A stretch of DNA of 64,000 nt from Ruegeria sp. R13_0 (lineage in GTDB: Bacteria; Pseudomonadota; Alphaproteobacteria; Rhodobacterales; Rhodobacteraceae). The stretch is taken from NCBI RefSeq assembly GCF_017743995.1, contig NZ_JAGHRB010000005.1:62001-126000 (forward strand), written 5' to 3'. How positions within the stretch are numbered: the first letter of the stretch is position 1; each line of letters begins with the position of its first letter. Under the pieces are notes generated by a model, which was given only the letters and a program-made list of their open reading frames with translations, was not told the DNA's origin and did no database searches. The position numbers and the translations under genes are program-made. Positions 16,281 to 26,018 of the stretch are shown here, piece after piece.

Positions 16281-16879
16281 TGCGTATCCTGGCGTTCTCG
16301 GATCTTCACATGGCCTGTAACCGGGCGGCTGATCTGGTGGCCGCCAGCGCCGATGCGGATTTGGTGATCGGGGCCGGAGACTATTGCAACATGCGGCAGG
16401 GGCTGGATGAAGCGATGCAGATGCTCTCGGGCATTCCGGCACCGCTGATTCTTGTCCCCGGCAATGCCGAAAGCGTCGCTGAGTTGACGGACGCGGCCCC
16501 CGAGGGGGTCCACGTGCTGCATGGCACAGGCATGACCGTCGACGGGTTGCGCTTGTTCGGCTTGGGCTACGGCGTGCCGGTCACGCCGTTTGGCGACTGG
16601 TCCTGTGACCTGAGCGAGGCCGAAGCCGCCGAGATGCTGGACCGTTGCGATGGGACGGATGTGCTGGTCGTTCACTCTCCGCCCAAAGGGTTCGGCGATA
16701 CCACGTTACAAGGGATGTCCGTCGGATCGGTCGCGGTGCGCGATGCGGTGGAACGCCTGCAGCCCGAACTGGTCTTTTGTGGGCATATCCACGATAGCTG
16801 GGGCTATCGCGGCTCATTGGGTCGTTCAGAAATCGCCAATCTTGGCCCCAGAACAAATTGGTTTGAGGTTGCGATATGA
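16280..16879 (+). CDS. Metallophosphoesterase
   Basis: 199 aa calcineurin-like fold. Metal-binding motifs in order are FSDLH (residue 6 on), GAGDY, VPGNAE, VVHSPP and CGHIHDSWG. The GN-x-E form in place of GNHE/D is a common variant. The substrate (phosphodiester or nucleotide) cannot be read from sequence. Co-translated with the glycosylase upstream and the LysE-type exporter downstream. Confidence 0.88.
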   Translation: MRILAFSDLHMACNRAADLVAASADADLVIGAGDYCNMRQGLDEAMQMLSGIPAPLILVPGNAESVAELTDAAPEGVHVLHGTGMTVDGLRLFGLGYGVPVTPFGDWSCDLSEAEAAEMLDRCDGTDVLVVHSPPKGFGDTTLQGMSVGSVAVRDAVERLQPELVFCGHIHDSWGYRGSLGRSEIANLGPRTNWFEVAI

Positions 16880-17496
16880 TCGAAACCGTTACTCTGCTGG
16901 CCTTTATCCCTGCTGCAATGGTGCTGAATTTCACACCGGGCGCGGATATGATGTTTTGCTTCGGGCAGGGCCTGAAATCCGGACCCCGACCAGCGCTGGT
17001 GGCAAGTGCCGGGATATCGCTGGGTCTGATGGTGCATGTCCTGCTGGCAGGGCTGGGCCTTGGGGCCTTGGTCAATTCGATGCCATGGCTGTTTGATGTC
17101 ATCCGCTGGATGGGCGTTGCCTATCTGCTGTATCTGGCCTGGGGCGCGATCCGCAACGGAGCGGTCTCGACCGAAGGGCCAGCAAGGCCAACGCGCATGG
17201 CGTTTCGGGATGGGATGGTGGTGAACCTGACGAACCCCAAGGTCATCCTGTTCGTTCTGGCCTTTATCCCCCAATTTATTGATCCTGCGGCGGGCCCGAT
17301 CCTTGTGCAATTCCTGATCTTTGGCGCTATCATCGCATTGGGTGGTTTTGTCGTGAACGGATTGGTTGGCGTCTTCGCCGGAGGGGCCGGCCGGTTGCTG
17401 ATCGGAAACCCGCGCGCCTCACGCATCATGGGGTGGGTGACGGGCGGGATTTTCACCGCGCTCGCGTTGCGGCTTGCTATCATGGAAAGGGCCTGA
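16876..17496 (+). CDS. LysE/RhtB-family amino-acid exporter
   Basis: 206 aa, six hydrophobic segments. It begins with LLAFIPAAMVLNFTPGADM, the LysE signature (N-F-T-P-G-A-D/P-M), followed by the GLKSGPRPALVASAGISLG region and the MAFRDGMVVNLTNPKVILF motif. Exports amino acids or derivatives from the cytoplasm; the substrate is unknown. ATGA overlap with the phosphoesterase gene. Confidence 0.92.
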   Translation: MIETVTLLAFIPAAMVLNFTPGADMMFCFGQGLKSGPRPALVASAGISLGLMVHVLLAGLGLGALVNSMPWLFDVIRWMGVAYLLYLAWGAIRNGAVSTEGPARPTRMAFRDGMVVNLTNPKVILFVLAFIPQFIDPAAGPILVQFLIFGAIIALGGFVVNGLVGVFAGGAGRLLIGNPRASRIMGWVTGGIFTALALRLAIMERA

Positions 17497-17502
17497 CGCC
17501 TG

Positions 17503-18045
17503 ATGTCACGTATCGACGAAACGCTTGAGTTCATCCCCATCCGCATCGCGGTTCTGACCGTCTCGGATACGCGCTCGGTTGATGAGGATCGTTCGGGCCA
17601 GACATTGGTGGACCGCATTGAAAAGGCGGGTCACGTGGTTGCGGATCGCAAAATCATCCGGGACGAGCGCGCCCAGATCGCTGATCAGCTGCGCGCCTGG
17701 GTGGCGGATGCGGGGATCGACGTGGTGATCTCGACCGGTGGCACGGGGCTGACCGGGCGGGACGTGACGGTCGAGGCGCATCGCGACGTCTATGAGAAAG
17801 AGATCGACGCCTTCGGGACCGTGTTCACCATCATCTCGATGGAAAAAATCGGAACCTCGGCGGTACAGTCGCGTGCGACAGGCGGTGTGGCAGGCGGCAC
17901 CTATCTGTTTGCGCTTCCGGGCAGCCCCGGCGCCTGCAAGGACGCTTGGGACGGTATCCTCGAGAAACAGCTCGATTATCGCCACCGACCCTGCAATTTC
18001 GTGGAAATAATGCCCAGATTGGACGAACATCTGCGACGGAAGTAG
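17503..18045 (+). CDS. moaB: Molybdenum cofactor biosynthesis protein B
   Basis: 180 aa MoaB/Mog fold: LTVSDTRSVDEDRSGQTLVD, ISTGGTGLTGRDVTVEA and FALPGSPGACKDAWD. It binds molybdopterin and adenylylates it before metal insertion. Six bp after the LysE-type gene, so probably the last gene of the glycosylase operon. The main Mo-cofactor genes are at 33.6-37.7 kb. Confidence 0.94.
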   Translation: MSRIDETLEFIPIRIAVLTVSDTRSVDEDRSGQTLVDRIEKAGHVVADRKIIRDERAQIADQLRAWVADAGIDVVISTGGTGLTGRDVTVEAHRDVYEKEIDAFGTVFTIISMEKIGTSAVQSRATGGVAGGTYLFALPGSPGACKDAWDGILEKQLDYRHRPCNFVEIMPRLDEHLRRK

Positions 18046-18152
18046 ACTGATCGCACGTTCAACACCTTATAACCGCTTTGTGGCTTGGCATATTTCGTGC
18101 CTCCGCTACATTTTCCGCAGGGCAGCCCATTTGCAACCGGGATGAATAATAG

Positions 18153-19601
18153 ATGCGTTTTCTAAGGCAGAGTCTGGTCGGTGTGTTTCTGGCGTCGCTG
18201 ACGCTGGCTTTGCTGTTTGTCGCGGTGCAGATCGTCACGGGGGCTGTGCAAGAGGTCCTGACCCGCGAGAATGAGCAACCCAAAGCGCGCGAGCGAGTCT
18301 TTGCGGTGACCGTCCGTCCGGCTGTTTTTGAGACCGTCACGCCCAATCTCGAAGCCTTCGGCGAGGTGCAAAGCCGCCGGCGTCTGGAGTTGCGCGCAGC
18401 GTTGGGTGGTCGCGTAGTCTCATTGGCGGATGATTTCGAGGATGGCGGCACCGTTACCACAGGTGAAGTTTTGGTCGAGCTTGATCCGGCGGACGCGCAA
18501 TCGGCGCTGGATCGTGCCAAATCGGACGTACTGGATGCCCAATTCGAAGAACGTGATGCAGAACGGTCGTTGCTGCTGGCGCAGGATGAATTGAAATCAG
18601 CCGAGGCGCAGGCCGAGCTGCGTGAGAGGGCGCTGCAGCGCCAACGCGATCTTGAGTCTCGTGGCGTGGGGGCAACCGCCAGCGTGGAAGAGGCCGAATT
18701 GACTGCCGCTGCCGCTCAGCAATCCGTACTGGCGCGCCGCATTGCCCTTGCGCAGGCGGAATCGCGGGTGGATCAGGCTACGACCCTTCTGGCCCGCGCG
18801 CGGATCGCGCAGGAAGCCGCAGAGCGTGATCTGGAGGACATGACCATCCGCGCCCGGTTCGGAGGCACGCTGACAGATGTCACGCTGGTCGAAGGACGCT
18901 TGGTTTCAGCAAATGAGAAGCTGGCTGAATTGGTGGATCCCAACGCATTGGAGGTCGCCTTCAGGGTCTCGACCGCGCAGTTCGTGCGTTTGCTCGACAA
19001 AGACGGAGAGTTGATCAGCGCCCCCGTCACCATCTCGCTTGAGGTCACGGGAACGGACCTGACCGCGACGGGCCGGATCAGTCGCGACAGCGGCTCGGCG
19101 GGTGAGGGGCAAACCGGGCGGTTGATCTATGCGCGGCTCGACGATGCCTCAGGCTTCAAGCCCGGCGATTTCGTCACCGTGACGGTTCAGGAACAGCCCT
19201 TGGCGCAGGTCGTGCGCTTGCCCTCCTCTGTTCTGGATGCCGCAGGAACCGTTCTGGTGCTGGGTGCGGATGATCGCCTAGAAGCCCTGCCTGTGCAACT
19301 GATCCGCCGTCAGGGCGATGAGGTTCTGCTGCGCGGCGAAGGGCTGGAAGGGCGTGAGGTCGTCATAGGCCGCACCCCTCTGCTGGGGTCCGGGGTTCGC
19401 GTGCGACCCCTGCGCGCTGAGGCCAGTGCCGATCCCGATCTGGTGGAATTGACCGATGCGAAACGGGCCGAACTGATCACCCATGTCGAGGCCAGCGAGG
19501 ATATGCCCGAGGCCGAGAAAACACGCATGCTCGGTCAGTTGGAAGAGGCGAAAGTTCCGGCCTCGCTGGTGCGTCGCATTGAAAACCGGGCCGGGGGCTA
19601 A
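18153..19601 (+). CDS. RND efflux periplasmic adaptor (membrane fusion protein)
   Basis: 482 aa. An N-terminal membrane anchor (FLASLTLALLFVAVQIVTG) is followed by a biotinyl-lipoyl half (GGRVVSLADDFEDGGTVTTG), a long alpha-helical coiled coil (about residues 120-225) and the returning lipoyl strand RARFGGTLTDVTLVEGRLV, then the beta-barrel domain. The C-terminal 60 residues are an acidic/helical extension. It links the inner-membrane pump to an outer-membrane channel. Five bp before the RND gene. Confidence 0.93.
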   Translation: MRFLRQSLVGVFLASLTLALLFVAVQIVTGAVQEVLTRENEQPKARERVFAVTVRPAVFETVTPNLEAFGEVQSRRRLELRAALGGRVVSLADDFEDGGTVTTGEVLVELDPADAQSALDRAKSDVLDAQFEERDAERSLLLAQDELKSAEAQAELRERALQRQRDLESRGVGATASVEEAELTAAAAQQSVLARRIALAQAESRVDQATTLLARARIAQEAAERDLEDMTIRARFGGTLTDVTLVEGRLVSANEKLAELVDPNALEVAFRVSTAQFVRLLDKDGELISAPVTISLEVTGTDLTATGRISRDSGSAGEGQTGRLIYARLDDASGFKPGDFVTVTVQEQPLAQVVRLPSSVLDAAGTVLVLGADDRLEALPVQLIRRQGDEVLLRGEGLEGREVVIGRTPLLGSGVRVRPLRAEASADPDLVELTDAKRAELITHVEASEDMPEAEKTRMLGQLEEAKVPASLVRRIENRAGG

Positions 19602-19606
19602 GCGCC

Positions 19607-22600
19607 ATGATGCGCGAAATACCCAGCGCCGCCGGTGGTATCCTAAGCTATTTCACCCGGCACAGAACCGTGGCCAACTTGCTTTTGCTGGTGATGCTGG
19701 TTCTAGGCGCGGCGTCCATCCCGAATATGCGGGCGCAGTTCTTTCCGGATGTGGTTCTGGAGCGGGTCGACGTGAATGTCGAATGGGAAGGGGCCGGTCC
19801 CGAAGATGTCGACAATGGCATCGTCCAACTGCTCGAACCTGAATTGCTGGCGGTCGAAGGCGTGGCAAGCACCACGGCGACCTCTCGCGAAGGCTCTGCC
19901 AGTATCCGGCTGGAGTTCGAGCCGAACTGGGACATGTCCCGCGCCGTTGAGGAGGTGCGCACTGCCGTCGATAGCGTCACCAACCTGCCCGAAGATGCCG
20001 AAGAACCCTCCATTCGACGGGGGGCCTGGCGCGATAGGGTGACAGATGTGGTCGTCAACGGCCCGGTTGATCCGGACCAATTGGCCAAGTTTACCGATGA
20101 GCTGATCAACCGCTTGTTTGCCGCTGGCGTGACCCGTACCACGATCCGTGGTCTCGCCGCCCCGCGCGTGGTGATCGAGGTACCCACCGCGCAGCTGATT
20201 GCCAATGACGTGGCTTTGGCCGACATCGCCTCAGCCATCTCGGCTGAGGTCAATGCCAGCCCTGCGGGGGACGTGACGGGCGCCAACGCGCGCATCCGGA
20301 CCGGTGCGGAAAAGCGCACGCCGGAAGAGATCGAGACCATCGCTCTGCGGACTTTTGCGGACGGATCAAAACTGTTTGTCGGTGATGTGGCGCAGATCCG
20401 GGTGGAAGGGGTCAATCGCAACCGCAGCTACTTTGTCGGTGACAATCCGGCCATGTCGGTTCGGGTGGATCGGTCCAATCTGGGGGATGCCATCGCAATC
20501 CAGCACACGGTCGAGGACGTGGTGACCGAGATGCAGGCCAGCCTGCCCGAAGGTGTCTCGGTCGAGATGATCCGTACCCGCGCGCAGGCCATCACCGACC
20601 GTCTGGATATTCTGATCGACAACGGTCTGGTCGGCCTTGGCCTTGTCGTGTGTCTGCTGTTCCTGTTCCTGAACGCGCGCATTGCGTTCTGGGTAGCGGC
20701 GGGCATTCCGGTTGCGATGTCGGCGGCGATTGCGCTGATGTATATCGGTGGTTTGTCGCTGAACATGGTGTCTCTGTTCGGTCTGATCATCACCCTTGGG
20801 ATCGTGGTGGATGACGCCATCGTCGTGGGTGAACACGCCGATTTCCGCGCCCGCCGACTGGGGGAGCCGCCCATCGTCGCCGCAGAACGCGCCGCCCGCC
20901 GGATGGCCATGCCGGTTTTTGCCGCAACGATCACCACCGTGATCGCCTTTTTTGGCCTGACCCTCGTGGGTGGCCGGTTCGGAGAGTTGATCCGTGATAT
21001 CCCCTTTACCGTGATCGCGGTGCTGGCGGCCTCGCTCATCGAATGCTTCCTGATCCTGCCGAACCACATGTCCCACGCCATTGCGCATTCGGCCAAGGAG
21101 CACTGGTATGACCTGCCCAACCGGGTGGTAAACCGGGGCTTCCGTTGGGTGCGGGACACGCTGTTTCGCCCCCTTATCGCTTGGGTCATCTGGGCACGCT
21201 ATGTCGTGGTTGCACTGATGCTGGTGATCCTGGCGACTCAGGCCGCTCTGTTCATTCGCGGCGATGTGAACTGGCGGTTTTTCAACGCGCCCGAACGCGG
21301 CTCGGTCACCGGCAATTTCATCATGGCCGAAGGCGCAACGCGTGCTGACACCATCGCCATGATGCGCGAGTTGCAGCACGCCACCGAAGAGTTGGGCCAG
21401 ATCTACGAGGACCGCCACGGGCGCAATCCTCTGGAATATGTTCTGGCCGAAGTTGGCGGCAGTGCAGGGTTCGGTCTGTCCGCTGCCGAGGGCAAGGATG
21501 ACGATCTACTGGGCGGTATCTCGATCGAGCTGATCGACGCCGACCTGCGCCCCTATTCCAGCTTCGAATTTGTGGGTGAGCTTCAGGATTTCGTCCCCCG
21601 CCATCCCAAGGTTGAGCTGCTGAGCTTCAGGGGGTGGCGCTCGGGTCCCGGAGGGGACGCGATTGATGTGCAGTTCTACGGCGCGGATGTAGACACGCTG
21701 AAAGCCGCGTCCGAGGATTTGCAGACCGAACTGTCAAAATACCCAGAAGTCTCGGCGCTTGAGGACAATCTGGCTTATGACAAAGAGGAATACATTCTCG
21801 ATCTAACGGCACAGGGTCAGGCGCTGGGCTTCCGCATCGAAACGCTGGGCCGCGTGCTGCGCAACCGGTTGAACGGGATTGAGGCCGCGACCTTCCCTGA
21901 TGGCCCCCGCAGCGCCGAGATCCGCGTGGAACTGCCCGAGGGCGAGCTGACCGCAGATTTCCTGGAACGCACCCTGATGCGCACGCCCGACGGGGTCTAT
22001 GTCCCGCTGGCCGACATCGTCTCGGTCGAGCGCAAGTCAGGCTTCTCGACCGTCCGGCGCGAGAACGGGTTGCGGGTGATTTCGGTGAATGGCGACATCT
22101 CCGAGGATGATCCCGCCCGCGCTGCCGAAATCGGTCGTGCCATGAACGAAGAGATCCTACCGCGCATTGCAGGCGAATATCAGGTCGACTGGCGCATGGC
22201 GGGCCTGAGCGAACAAGAGGACGAGTTCCTATCTGAAGCGCGCACCGGCCTGATCCTGTGCCTGACCGGTATATATCTCGTTCTGGCCTGGGTGTTCGCC
22301 AGCTGGTCGCGACCTCTGGTGGTGACGTCTATCATTCCGTTTGGCTTGGTGGGTGCGATCTGGGGGCATTACATTTGGGATGTGCCGCTAAGCATGTTCA
22401 CCGTTGTCGGGCTTCTGGGCATGACAGGTATTATCGTCAACGACTCGATTGTGCTGGTGACCACCATTGATGGCTATCAGCAGGAGAGGGGGTTGGTGCC
22501 CTCGATCATCGAAGGCACGGCTGACCGGTTGCGTCCTGTGATGCTGACCACGCTGACGACGGTGCTGGGTCTGACGCCGCTGCTCTATGAAGGCTCGCAA

Positions 22601-23008
22601 CAGGCGCAGTTCCTCAAGCCGACGGTGATCACGCTGGTCTATGGGCTGGGCTTCGGAATGGTTCTGGTGCTGGTTCTGGTGCCCGCTCTGCTGGCGATCC
22701 TGAACGATTTCGCGCGTCCGATGACGGCGATGCGCCGGGCGATCTATGCGCGGGACCGCGTGGTGCAGGCCGCCCTTGGCGTGACCGCTTTGGCTCTGAT
22801 GCTCTGGTTTGCGGTGACGCTGGTCTGGCCGATGGTTTCAGGTGCGCCTTTAGACCCATTGGTCGGTCTTTACGGAGGCGCAGAGGCCCCCGAGATTCTG
22901 CGCATGGGTTTGGGGGCGTTTGTGGCCGGAGCGATCCCCATCGTGATCCTGAGCGTGCTGCTGTCCGGGATGTTCTATGCTAGGTTCAAAAGCCGGGCCG
23001 GAGCCTAA
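19607..23008 (+). CDS. RND-family efflux transporter permease
   Basis: 1133 aa, slightly longer than the usual 1020-1050. The N-terminus has LSYFTRHRTVANLLLLVMLV and PDVVLERVDVNVEWEGAGPE, the HAE1/AcrB layout with two sets of six membrane helices and two periplasmic loops. The proton-relay pair is present in GIVVDDAIVVGEH (helix 4). The extra length is a C-terminal region with two more hydrophobic segments after LVPALLAILNDFARP. Drives proton-coupled export with the adaptor. Convergent with and overlapping the Nudix gene by 4 bp. Confidence 0.94.
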   Translation: MMREIPSAAGGILSYFTRHRTVANLLLLVMLVLGAASIPNMRAQFFPDVVLERVDVNVEWEGAGPEDVDNGIVQLLEPELLAVEGVASTTATSREGSASIRLEFEPNWDMSRAVEEVRTAVDSVTNLPEDAEEPSIRRGAWRDRVTDVVVNGPVDPDQLAKFTDELINRLFAAGVTRTTIRGLAAPRVVIEVPTAQLIANDVALADIASAISAEVNASPAGDVTGANARIRTGAEKRTPEEIETIALRTFADGSKLFVGDVAQIRVEGVNRNRSYFVGDNPAMSVRVDRSNLGDAIAIQHTVEDVVTEMQASLPEGVSVEMIRTRAQAITDRLDILIDNGLVGLGLVVCLLFLFLNARIAFWVAAGIPVAMSAAIALMYIGGLSLNMVSLFGLIITLGIVVDDAIVVGEHADFRARRLGEPPIVAAERAARRMAMPVFAATITTVIAFFGLTLVGGRFGELIRDIPFTVIAVLAASLIECFLILPNHMSHAIAHSAKEHWYDLPNRVVNRGFRWVRDTLFRPLIAWVIWARYVVVALMLVILATQAALFIRGDVNWRFFNAPERGSVTGNFIMAEGATRADTIAMMRELQHATEELGQIYEDRHGRNPLEYVLAEVGGSAGFGLSAAEGKDDDLLGGISIELIDADLRPYSSFEFVGELQDFVPRHPKVELLSFRGWRSGPGGDAIDVQFYGADVDTLKAASEDLQTELSKYPEVSALEDNLAYDKEEYILDLTAQGQALGFRIETLGRVLRNRLNGIEAATFPDGPRSAEIRVELPEGELTADFLERTLMRTPDGVYVPLADIVSVERKSGFSTVRRENGLRVISVNGDISEDDPARAAEIGRAMNEEILPRIAGEYQVDWRMAGLSEQEDEFLSEARTGLILCLTGIYLVLAWVFASWSRPLVVTSIIPFGLVGAIWGHYIWDVPLSMFTVVGLLGMTGIIVNDSIVLVTTIDGYQQERGLVPSIIEGTADRLRPVMLTTLTTVLGLTPLLYEGSQQAQFLKPTVITLVYGLGFGMVLVLVLVPALLAILNDFARPMTAMRRAIYARDRVVQAALGVTALALMLWFAVTLVWPMVSGAPLDPLVGLYGGAEAPEILRMGLGAFVAGAIPIVILSVLLSGMFYARFKSRAGA

Positions 23009-23424
23009 CGCTCCTTCAGCGCAAGCTGCAACAGGCTGGCCACACGGTTGCTCATCGGCAGGTCGCCATCAAGAATCTGTTCGATAGGAAACCATTGCGC
23101 GTCCAGCGCATCATCCCCGGCCAAAGGCGTGCCGGATTGATAACGGCAAGCCACCCCGACCAGCAAATAGTGCGACAGGACCTGCCCATCCGCATCCCAC
23201 CGCAGCAGATCTAGATTGTCCAGATAGTGCAGCGGTTCAGCCGTGACCGATGTCTCCTCAAGCAATTCCCGTTCTGCGGCCTGAAGGACGGTCTCACCCC
23301 ATTCCACATGGCCGCCGGGAAACCCCCACAGGCCTCGATCCGGTTCCTTGCTGCGTTGCACCAGCAGAACGTTTTCCTGATGCAGGACAACAGCCAGCGC
23401 ACCGATCTTGGGGGATTGCGTCAT
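23005..23424 (-). CDS. Nudix hydrolase
   Basis: 139 aa. The Nudix box is GHVEWGETVLQAAERELLEE followed by TSV, where the usual TG is TS. It hydrolyses nucleoside diphosphates linked to another group; the FPGG motif precedes the box. The start is the ATG at 23424 (MTQSPKIGALAVV); the frame extends further but into the upstream gene. Five bp after the DsbD-like gene, so co-transcribed. Confidence 0.92.
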   Translation of the reverse strand: MTQSPKIGALAVVLHQENVLLVQRSKEPDRGLWGFPGGHVEWGETVLQAAERELLEETSVTAEPLHYLDNLDLLRWDADGQVLSHYLLVGVACRYQSGTPLAGDDALDAQWFPIEQILDGDLPMSNRVASLLQLALKER

Positions 23425-23428
23425 AGGG

Positions 23429-24241
23429 TCAGCCTGCAGAGCATCCCTGAATGTCCACAGCGTGGTTGGCGCCCAGAACCGTGATCCGAATCTCGGACCG
23501 ATCCAGCGCAAAGGGAGCGCCCGAGGCGCTGATCACCTCGGATCGGGCAATCAGTGTGCCGCCCTGCCGCTGCGTTTCGGGTTGCGAGGCCCAAAGGACC
23601 GGGTTCCCCGGCTCGATCACCGCAACTTCCTGCCCTCCGGCCGAAGGCATGGTCACCCGCGCCTCGATCCGCATACCTTCCGAGGTTGGGGTCAAATGGC
23701 AGCTGGCCTTGGCAACGCGTGCCTCACGGGCCGAGAAGGGGCGTTGCGCCAAAGCGGCTGCGATTGCGGGGTTGCGCCCTGCACTAGCGTCCACTTTGTG
23801 GTCGAAACCCAGACGCTGCGGGATGCACACGTCCTTGCAGACCCCCAGATCCATCTCACCACGCAGGCGCACGGGTTTGGCTGGGTTCTTGGGCGTAATC
23901 TCGACCGGCAGTACCAGTTGATCCTCGTAGCCGATGGATTTCAGGCCATTCTGGTCGAAAATCTCGGGCGCGGGCCAGGTGATACGCACGTCGCCCACGT
24001 TTCCGGACCCGCTCCAATCGAATTGCGGCGGGATCCCGGCGTCGCCCGGCGCGCGCCAATAGGTCTTCCACCCCTCTTTGAGGGTCAGACGCAGCGCGCC
24101 CAGATAGGTCCCATTGGCCGTGCGCCCGCCATCCAGAACATCCAGCGCAACAACCCCATCCAGACCCTGCGCCGAGGCGGGTGCGGACAGGCCCAGACAG
24201 GCGATCAGAAGGGCAACCGAGGATTTCATACGAGTCATCAT
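23429..24241 (-). CDS. Periplasmic DsbD N-terminal-domain protein
   Basis: 270 aa. Signal peptide of about 25 residues (SSVALLIACLGLSAPASA). The domain matches the disulfide-bond interchange DsbD alpha domain: LTLKEGWKTYWRAPGDAGIP and a cysteine pair in GVCKDVCIP, as in DsbD nDsbD/ScsB. It likely accepts electrons from a membrane thiol carrier and passes them to periplasmic partners. The membrane and thioredoxin domains of full DsbD are absent, so it needs a partner encoded elsewhere. Confidence 0.85.
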   Translation of the reverse strand: MMTRMKSSVALLIACLGLSAPASAQGLDGVVALDVLDGGRTANGTYLGALRLTLKEGWKTYWRAPGDAGIPPQFDWSGSGNVGDVRITWPAPEIFDQNGLKSIGYEDQLVLPVEITPKNPAKPVRLRGEMDLGVCKDVCIPQRLGFDHKVDASAGRNPAIAAALAQRPFSAREARVAKASCHLTPTSEGMRIEARVTMPSAGGQEVAVIEPGNPVLWASQPETQRQGGTLIARSEVISASGAPFALDRSEIRITVLGANHAVDIQGCSAG

Positions 24242-24386
24242 ACCCCATTACATGCGCCGTGCGGACCTGAAATCCAAGTCACGTTCGGGTCACCTGTGTG
24301 AAATCTGCTGAAATCAGCTTTGCTCCCTTGCCAATACCCGTGCCGCAGGGTCATTGTTGAGAGGTAACGAGCAAGAGAAACCTCGC

Positions 24387-24941
24387 ATGGACCTGACCGG
24401 AAAACTGTTGATTGCGATGCCGGGGATGGGCGATCCGCGCTTTGATCACTCGGTCGTGTATATCTGCAGCTACGGCGACGATGGCGCGATGGGGTTGATC
24501 ATCAACAAACCCTCTGATCTGCGGTTCAAAACCCTGCTGGGGCAGCTCAACATCCCTTGTCGCATTCCCATCATAGGCGAGCGTCTGGTGCATTTTGGAG
24601 GCCCGGTCGAGATGTCGCGTGGCTTTGTTCTGCATAGCTCCGACTACGATGCGAACCTGCATTCGATGCAGATTTCGGATGACTTCAGCATGACGGCCAC
24701 GCTCGATGTGTTAGAGGATATGGCCGCGGGGCGTGGCCCGCTGAACGCGATGCTGACGCTGGGCTATTCCGGCTGGGGGCCCGGCCAGCTGGAGGATGAG
24801 ATCGCTATGAATGGCTGGCTGACGGCGGATGCATCCTCGGAGTTGGTGTTCGATGTGCCCGATGACGACAAATGGGAAAAGGCCCTTGCCACGCTGGGTG
24901 TCGACCCGCTGACCCTATCGGCCAGCGCAGGCCGTGCCTAG
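24387..24941 (+). CDS. YqgE/AlgH family protein (UPF0301)
   Basis: 184 aa. LTGKLLIAMPGMGDPRFD and VVYICSYGDDGAMGLIIN are the family hallmark, followed by FGGPVEMSRGFVLH and GYSGWGPGQLEDE. Structures of relatives show a fold of unknown activity; AlgH-type members affect transcription in some bacteria. I chose the ATG at 24387 because it gives the family-typical MDLTGKLL start. It abuts the convergent Sua5 gene with no gap. Confidence 0.93.
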   Translation: MDLTGKLLIAMPGMGDPRFDHSVVYICSYGDDGAMGLIINKPSDLRFKTLLGQLNIPCRIPIIGERLVHFGGPVEMSRGFVLHSSDYDANLHSMQISDDFSMTATLDVLEDMAAGRGPLNAMLTLGYSGWGPGQLEDEIAMNGWLTADASSELVFDVPDDDKWEKALATLGVDPLTLSASAGRA

Positions 24942-25889
24942 CTAACTGTCGCGCGGCGCGGCGGCGCGGCGTAGACGGTCATTGATCGCAGCCCCCAGCC
25001 CATGATCGGGGATCGGTGAGACGGCGATCGGACGCCCGGTTTCATTCAGGCTGTGTAGCGCGGCGAACAGATTGGCCGCAGCCTCGGTCAGATTGCTTGT
25101 TTCGGACAGGTTCATGTCACAGGTGACCGGGCCGAAGCCTAACAAAACCTCATCCCCCTGCACAATCTCAGCATTCAGTCGGACAGGCGCATCTGGCGCG
25201 TAGTGCGATTGCAACTGCCCCGGAGCGGTCAGTATATCCCCCGCTTTGTGCAGGTGAAGGCGGGTGTTCAGGACGGTCTCGATCTGTTCCAGCGCGACGC
25301 CTCCGGGGCGCAGCAGGCTGGGCTCTCCGGCCAGTCCGACGATGGTGGATTCCAACCCGACACCGCAGGGGCCGTCATCCAGAACGGCGGCGATCCGACC
25401 ACCCAAGCCCGCATGAACATGTGCTGCCGTCGTTGGGCTAATCTGACCCGAGGGATTGGCCGATGGCGCCGCAACCGGCCCGTCAACTGCCGCCAGCAAA
25501 GCGCGCGCCGTGGGATGCGCAGGCACGCGAACGGCCAAAGTATCCAACCCTGCAGTAACCAGCGATGACACACCGTGCCCCGGCTTCAGCGGCAGAACCA
25601 AGGTCAGCGGACCGGGCCAGAACGCATTCGCCAAACGCTCGGCCTGATCCGACCACTGCACAAACCGCTGCGCCGCCTCGATCGAGGCGACATGGGCGAT
25701 CAGTGGATTGAAACTTGGACGACCCTTGGCCTCGTAAATCCGGGCCACGGCCTCACCGTCTCTAGCATCACCTCCCAGGCCATAGACCGTCTCGGTCGGG
25801 AAGGCGACCAATAGGCCCTGACGCAAAAGATCTGCAGCACGGGCGATGCCGTTGGGGTCGGCTGTCAGCTCAAGAGTGGTGGGGATCAT
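24942..25889 (-). CDS. tsaC: Threonylcarbamoyl-AMP synthase (Sua5 type)
   Basis: 315 aa, so the long Sua5 form with a C-terminal domain rather than the short YrdC form. YrdC motifs are LVAFPTETVYGLGGDA, YEAKGRPSFNPLIAHV, WPGPLTLVLPL and VAAPSANPSG; ESTIVGLAGEP and LLRPGGV follow. The C-terminal part starts about residue 235 (GQLQSHYAPDAPV). It makes the threonylcarbamoyl group of tRNA t6A37. Longer frames reach 26186 but the ATG at 25889 matches the family length. Confidence 0.93.
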   Translation of the reverse strand: MIPTTLELTADPNGIARAADLLRQGLLVAFPTETVYGLGGDARDGEAVARIYEAKGRPSFNPLIAHVASIEAAQRFVQWSDQAERLANAFWPGPLTLVLPLKPGHGVSSLVTAGLDTLAVRVPAHPTARALLAAVDGPVAAPSANPSGQISPTTAAHVHAGLGGRIAAVLDDGPCGVGLESTIVGLAGEPSLLRPGGVALEQIETVLNTRLHLHKAGDILTAPGQLQSHYAPDAPVRLNAEIVQGDEVLLGFGPVTCDMNLSETSNLTEAAANLFAALHSLNETGRPIAVSPIPDHGLGAAINDRLRRAAAPRDS

Positions 25890-26018
25890 ATCTGGTGACG
25901 CCGCGTTTTGGTTGCTTGCAACATGGGGAAGAGTAGGTAATCCCAATACGCAAAGATGCATACCGGCGCTGATCGCAGATTCCAAGTGCGGCCGTGCCGA
26001 CAGACCGCAAGGGAAGCC

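Noticed and set aside
20366..21418. Antisense open frame of 350 codons within the RND gene
   Set aside because: GC-rich codon bias opens opposite frames; its product is rich in His/Gln/Arg and unlike any family.
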